From the NCBI GenBank assembly GCA_002404095.1, contig DHJA01000158.1, forward strand, positions 6,169 to 24,011: 17,843 bases of DNA. The letters run 5' to 3'. The position numbers were made by a program, and so were the translations under genes. This stretch comes from Planctomycetaceae bacterium UBA4732 (GTDB lineage Bacteria > Planctomycetota > Planctomycetia > Gemmatales > Gemmataceae). This document shows, piece after piece, positions 15,257-17,843 of this stretch (within the stretch, counting starts at the first letter, position 1; each line of letters begins with the position of its first letter). The notes beneath the pieces are model-generated. The model ran no database searches, was not told the DNA's origin, and saw nothing but the letters and a program-made list of their open reading frames with translations.

Positions 15257-15262
15257 CCTCCT
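15257..15262 (-). promoter_or_regulatory. ribosome binding site deciding the rpoD start
   Basis: AGGAGG on the minus strand, 5 bases before the ATG at 15251. This consensus site makes 15251 the start in preference to upstream codons in the same frame. Confidence 0.7.
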
Positions 15263-15270
15263 CGCCTTTC

Positions 15271-15304
15271 GACCTGACACATGCGACAGCGGAAGTGTCA
15301 GGTT
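15271..15304. repeat. inverted repeat between dnaG and rpoD
   Basis: CCTGACAC at 15273-15280 is mirrored by GTGTCAGG at 15295-15302, extended by one further pairing position on each side after a mismatch, with a 14-base loop. It lies in the 70-base spacer, 10 bases upstream of the rpoD ribosome binding site. It may be an RNA hairpin that tunes or processes the message, or one more dispersed repeat. No T-run follows, so it is not an intrinsic terminator. Confidence 0.75.
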
Positions 15305-15321
15305 TAAGGTGGCGGCGGCGT

Positions 15322-17142
15322 TTAGCCCGCCCCCACGACATTTCGGGTGGTCAGCTGCCGAAGTAATTCCAAGGCCGCCTCATGGTCGCTAGGCGCCTGC
15401 AGCCGGTTTTGGAGTTCCTGTAAGGCGGGCCGACGGCGGCGCTCTTCAAAGAGATTGAGGAGCATTCGCAGACAGCCCGCGCGGTCGGAGTTGCCCCGAC
15501 CGACTTCTTGTAGTTTCATGGCGCGTTCCGCTAGACGTGGATTGTCTAGCCGGGCGCGCAATTGGTCAAGATCGGTAGGTTCGCCCGCGGCGAGCAGGTC
15601 GTACAACCCCTCCAGCAAAAGCCGCAATCCCGGATGAGCAATCTCTTCCGGACGCAGAGATTCCGCGGCCACGAGCACGAGGTCGGGTTCGGCCAGCAGC
15701 ACCTCGAGAAGCTGCCGCTCCTCCGGAGCGGCGGGGGCCTTGCGTTCGGCGTCGTCCGCGACCGGCTTTTGCCGTGATCGCGGGTCCGTCGCGCCGCCGC
15801 GTTGCTTTCTCAGTTCGTCGAGCCGCGCCCATACCGTCTCCTCCTTGAGAGCCAATCTGTGAGCGATCCGGTTGATCAGTAATTGCATTTTGACCGCGCC
15901 CGCGTGTCCAGGCAAGGCCGGCGCCTGAGCAATTACGCTCAACACCGACTCCACCGCCCGTCGCCGCCCTTCCACGCCCTGTACGGGCGGGGTTACCCCG
16001 CCCCTACCTTCCCCGGCCAGCACGTGCGTGAGCTTAAATTCCAGTGCGTCCACCGCCCCGTCCAACACCGCCCGGAAGGCGTCCGGCCCCTGCGCGAGTA
16101 GCAGATCGCACGGGTCCAACCCGGCCGGCAACGTGGCGACGGCCAGCTCCACGTCCTGACTGACGAAGATGGCCAGCGCCCGATCGACGCCGGTATCACC
16201 GCCCGCGTCGGCGTCGAAGACCAACACCACGCGCGGGGCGAAGCGGCGGAGCTGGCGGACGTGGCGGGCGTTGAGAGCCGTGCCCATCGTGGCGACGACG
16301 GGCACGACGCCCATCTGGTGCGCCATCAAAACATCCGTGTAGCCCTCCACCACCGCAAGGTAGCCGGCCGACGCCGCGGCGTGTCGCGCCTGGTCGATGC
16401 CGTAAAGGTTTTCGCTCTTGATGAATAACGGGGTGTCGCTTGAGTTGTAGTATTTGGGGGCGCGGGCGGCAAGCGGCGAGGAAGGCAGGATGCGCCCGCC
16501 GAAGCCGATCGTCTGTCCTTGCGGATTGCGAATCGGAAACTGGATACGGTCGCGGAAGCGGTCGTAGGTTCCCGGCCCCTGCTCGCGCGGGGCGATCAAG
16601 CCGGCCTTTTCGAGCAGCTCCAGCGCGACGCCGCCGGTTTCCGCCTTTTGCGACAGCCAAGTGCCGGAACGTGGGGCGTAGCCGAGGCCGTACTTGCGAA
16701 CCGTCTCGCCTGTGAGGCCGCGTTCGCCGAGATAACGGCGCGCCTCCTCGGCCTGCGGACTCGGATCGTCCAGCAAGCATTCGTGAAACTGCTGGGCCGC
16801 CCAGCGCACCACGTCAAGCAAACGCGCGCGGCCCTGGAAGTCCGTGGCCGCGCCCGATGGGTCGAGTTCGATGTTGGCGCGTCGGGCGAGCAATTGCAGC
16901 GCCTCGACGAAACCGACGTGATCGTGTTCCTGAACAAAGCTAATTACGTCGCCGTATTTACCACAGGACCAACAGCGATAGCGCTGGCGCCGGGGGTCCA
17001 CGTCGAACGAAGGATGATGGTCGTCGTGGAAAGGACAAAGACCTTTGTAAGTAGGCCCGGCTTTCCGCAGGGATAAGTACTCGCCGACGACTTCAACGAT
17101 GTCGTTGGCTTCCTTCACTTGCTTGACTCGGTCGTCCGCCAA
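15322..17142 (-). CDS. dnaG: DNA primase DnaG
   Basis: Synthesises RNA primers for DNA replication, working with the DnaB helicase; about 606 aa. The N-terminal CHC2 zinc domain has CPFH and CWSC (C36, H39, C57, C60). The catalytic core runs to about 365, with [21 protein letters not shown], the TOPRIM glutamate in VEGYTDV (E266), and D310 and D312 in FDADAGG. The C-terminal third is a helical helicase-interaction region. The start is uncertain. I prefer the TTG at 17142, with AGGGG 6 bases upstream, because it gives the normal DnaG N-terminus. In-frame ATG (17358, with AAAGGA upstream) or GTG (17433) starts would add 72 or 97 residues of low-complexity sequence. A palindromic insertion at 15981-16007 encodes residues 379-388, between core and C-terminal domain. 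rpoD follows after 70 bases. Confidence 0.93.
   Translation of the reverse strand: MADDRVKQVKEANDIVEVVGEYLSLRKAGPTYKGLCPFHDDHHPSFDVDPRRQRYRCWSCGKYGDVISFVQEHDHVGFVEALQLLARRANIELDPSGAATDFQGRARLLDVVRWAAQQFHECLLDDPSPQAEEARRYLGERGLTGETVRKYGLGYAPRSGTWLSQKAETGGVALELLEKAGLIAPREQGPGTYDRFRDRIQFPIRNPQGQTIGFGGRILPSSPLAARAPKYYNSSDTPLFIKSENLYGIDQARHAAASAGYLAVVEGYTDVLMAHQMGVVPVVATMGTALNARHVRQLRRFAPRVVLVFDADAGGDTGVDRALAIFVSQDVELAVATLPAGLDPCDLLLAQGPDAFRAVLDGAVDALEFKLTHVLAGEGRGGVTPPVQGVEGRRRAVESVLSVIAQAPALPGHAGAVKMQLLINRIAHRLALKEETVWARLDELRKQRGGATDPRSRQKPVADDAERKAPAAPEERQLLEVLLAEPDLVLVAAESLRPEEIAHPGLRLLLEGLYDLLAAGEPTDLDQLRARLDNPRLAERAMKLQEVGRGNSDRAGCLRMLLNLFEERRRRPALQELQNRLQAPSDHEAALELLRQLTTRNVVGAG
15981..16007. 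repeat. 27-base palindrome inside the dnaG coding sequence
   Basis: The arms GTACGGGCGGGGT (15981-15993) and ACCCCGCCCCTAC (15995-16007) pair at 12 of 13 positions around one base. It is in frame and encodes [10 protein letters not shown], in the linker between the primase core and the C-terminal domain. It resembles the GTAGGGGCG-type intergenic repeats of some GC-rich bacteria. Confidence 0.8.
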
Positions 17143-17442
17143 GAGCCACCCCTGCAAGCGGGAGCCAGCCGTGCGGCGATGCGGCTGGTTTGGCGCACCG
17201 GCGACGGCGTGTATCGAGACTATGGCAACAGGCAAGTTTCTAACGGCGGCAACACGGCCGAAAGGAAAGGATGGTCGGCGTCGCATGGCTCCCGTGGTCG
17301 GGACGAACGTCGCGTTCGAGGGAGTCCGTGCGTCCACTCCTTCCCGCGAGTCGGCCATGTCCGGCAATCCTTTGCCTGTATCCCCGGGACCGCCGATCTT
17401 CCTGACCGCCGCGGTCGAGCTTGATTCCCACACGGCCTGAGT

Positions 17443-17463
17443 TTAAGCTGAACGATAGCTTAA
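17443..17463. promoter_or_regulatory. inverted repeat in the dnaG leader
   Basis: TTAAGCT (17443-17449) and AGCTTAA (17457-17463) with a 7-base spacer. It lies about 20-40 bases after the predicted transcription start, so it could be an operator or a leader hairpin. Confidence 0.35.
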
Positions 17464-17491
17464 CCGGCCGCCGTCCGGGGGCGCGTGTTTA

Positions 17492-17520
17492 ATTATAGCC
17501 GCTTGCCGAAAAGCAGTCAA
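17492..17520 (-). promoter_or_regulatory. sigma70 promoter of the dnaG-rpoD operon
   Basis: On the minus strand, TTGACT (17515-17520) and TATAAT (17492-17497) are separated by exactly 17 bases, matching 11 of 12 consensus positions. Transcription would start near 17485. The message would carry a leader of about 340 bases if dnaG starts at 17142, or about 50 bases if it starts at 17433. Confidence 0.75.
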
Positions 17521-17734
17521 GCTAGGCAAGGCGAGAAGTGCGGCGGGCGACTTTGTCCTATCTACCGAATCAGCCACAAGTTAGCTACATAATGACGCCT
17601 TTACGATTTCCATCGGCACAACCGGCAGGATCATGGCGCGCGACGAAAGCAGACATAAACCGCTAATCCTCGTCCTTAAACTCCTGTTTGGGTACGGGCG
17701 TCCACGCCGTTAGGGCGCGGTCTCCTGATCATTG

Positions 17735-17760
17735 ATATCTACACAAGTGGGGCGCCATGC
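17735..17760. repeat. fragment of the MITE-like element end
   Basis: TATCTACACAAGTGGGG followed by CGCCATGC matches the end of the 8749-8969 element (ATCTACACAAATGGGG there, on the minus strand) joined to that element's GGGGTGCCATGC motif. The match stops after about 24 bases, so this is a truncated or recombined copy. Confidence 0.55.
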
Positions 17761-17774
17761 AACGCCGTCAACTA

Positions 17775-17807
17775 GGGCTTCAGCCCTTGCCAGCGGGCTT
17801 CAGCCCG
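17775..17807. repeat. two GGGCTTCAGCCC palindromes
   Basis: GGGCTTCAGCCC occurs at 17775-17786 and at 17795-17806, 20 bases apart and in the same orientation. The second is extended by C/G on its flanks. The unit is a perfect palindrome apart from its centre. It follows directly after the element fragment at 17735-17760. Confidence 0.85.
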
Positions 17808-17843
17808 TGAGCGTGTGATCCTAACACTACAGCGCAGCAAAGC

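Larger units (their letters stand above)
17434..17843. other. 410-base intergenic region upstream of dnaG
   Basis: No convincing gene. Reading from dnaG outwards, it holds a small inverted repeat (17443-17463), a consensus promoter (17492-17520), about 210 bases with no recognisable signal, then repeat-like sequence from 17735 to 17807. I looked for rpsU, the usual first gene of this operon, and did not find it. No tRNA is visible on either strand. Confidence 0.6.

Noticed and set aside
17560..17735. tRNA or other small RNA gene upstream of dnaG
   Set aside because: I looked for T-loop GTTCGA-type sequence and cloverleaf pairing on both strands and found none.

Overview
The window comes from a GC-rich bacterium, most likely a member of the Planctomycetota. 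This is an inference. It rests on the gene content (a type III pantothenate kinase beside a reduced MnmE-like GTPase, a degenerate M24 peptidase, a small clan AA aspartic protease, and a dnaG-rpoD pair with no rpsU directly upstream) and on the many short palindromic repeats between genes. No rRNA, tRNA, CRISPR array, phage module or full insertion sequence is visible.

Region 1 (1-3776, minus strand). After about 70 bases of almost pure G/C, which may be a contig-edge artefact, lies a tight four-gene operon. In transcription order it is a TetR regulator, an HlyD/YbhG-type lipoprotein adaptor, an ABC ATPase and an ABC-2 permease. The layout resembles the E. coli cecR-ybhGFSR exporter, with the second permease not visible. 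A promoter and a candidate operator precede the regulator.

Region 2 (3982-7669). A PLP-dependent alpha-oxoamine-synthase-like enzyme (minus) diverges from a nucleotidyltransferase-HD protein (plus). A hot-dog thioesterase and an overlapping small membrane protein follow. Palindromic repeats sit in two of these gaps.

Region 3 (7754-12257, plus strand). This holds obgE, coaX, an MnmE-like GTPase and an M24-peptidase-fold protein without metal ligands. coaX and the GTPase overlap by 4 bases. A 221-bp MITE-like element supplies the last residues and the stop codon of obgE and ends 30 bases before coaX.

Region 4 (12414-17520, minus strand). In transcription order this is a strong consensus promoter, dnaG, rpoD (primary sigma factor), a hairpin terminator, a coiled-coil zinc-ribbon protein and an aspartic protease. 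This is replication and transcription-initiation housekeeping.

I found no clear new multi-gene defence or mobile system. The most distinctive signal is the dense set of unrelated palindromic repeats at gene boundaries, several of which enter coding sequence. Two copies of one family differ by paired compensatory changes, which suggests that the hairpin or palindrome itself is preserved.
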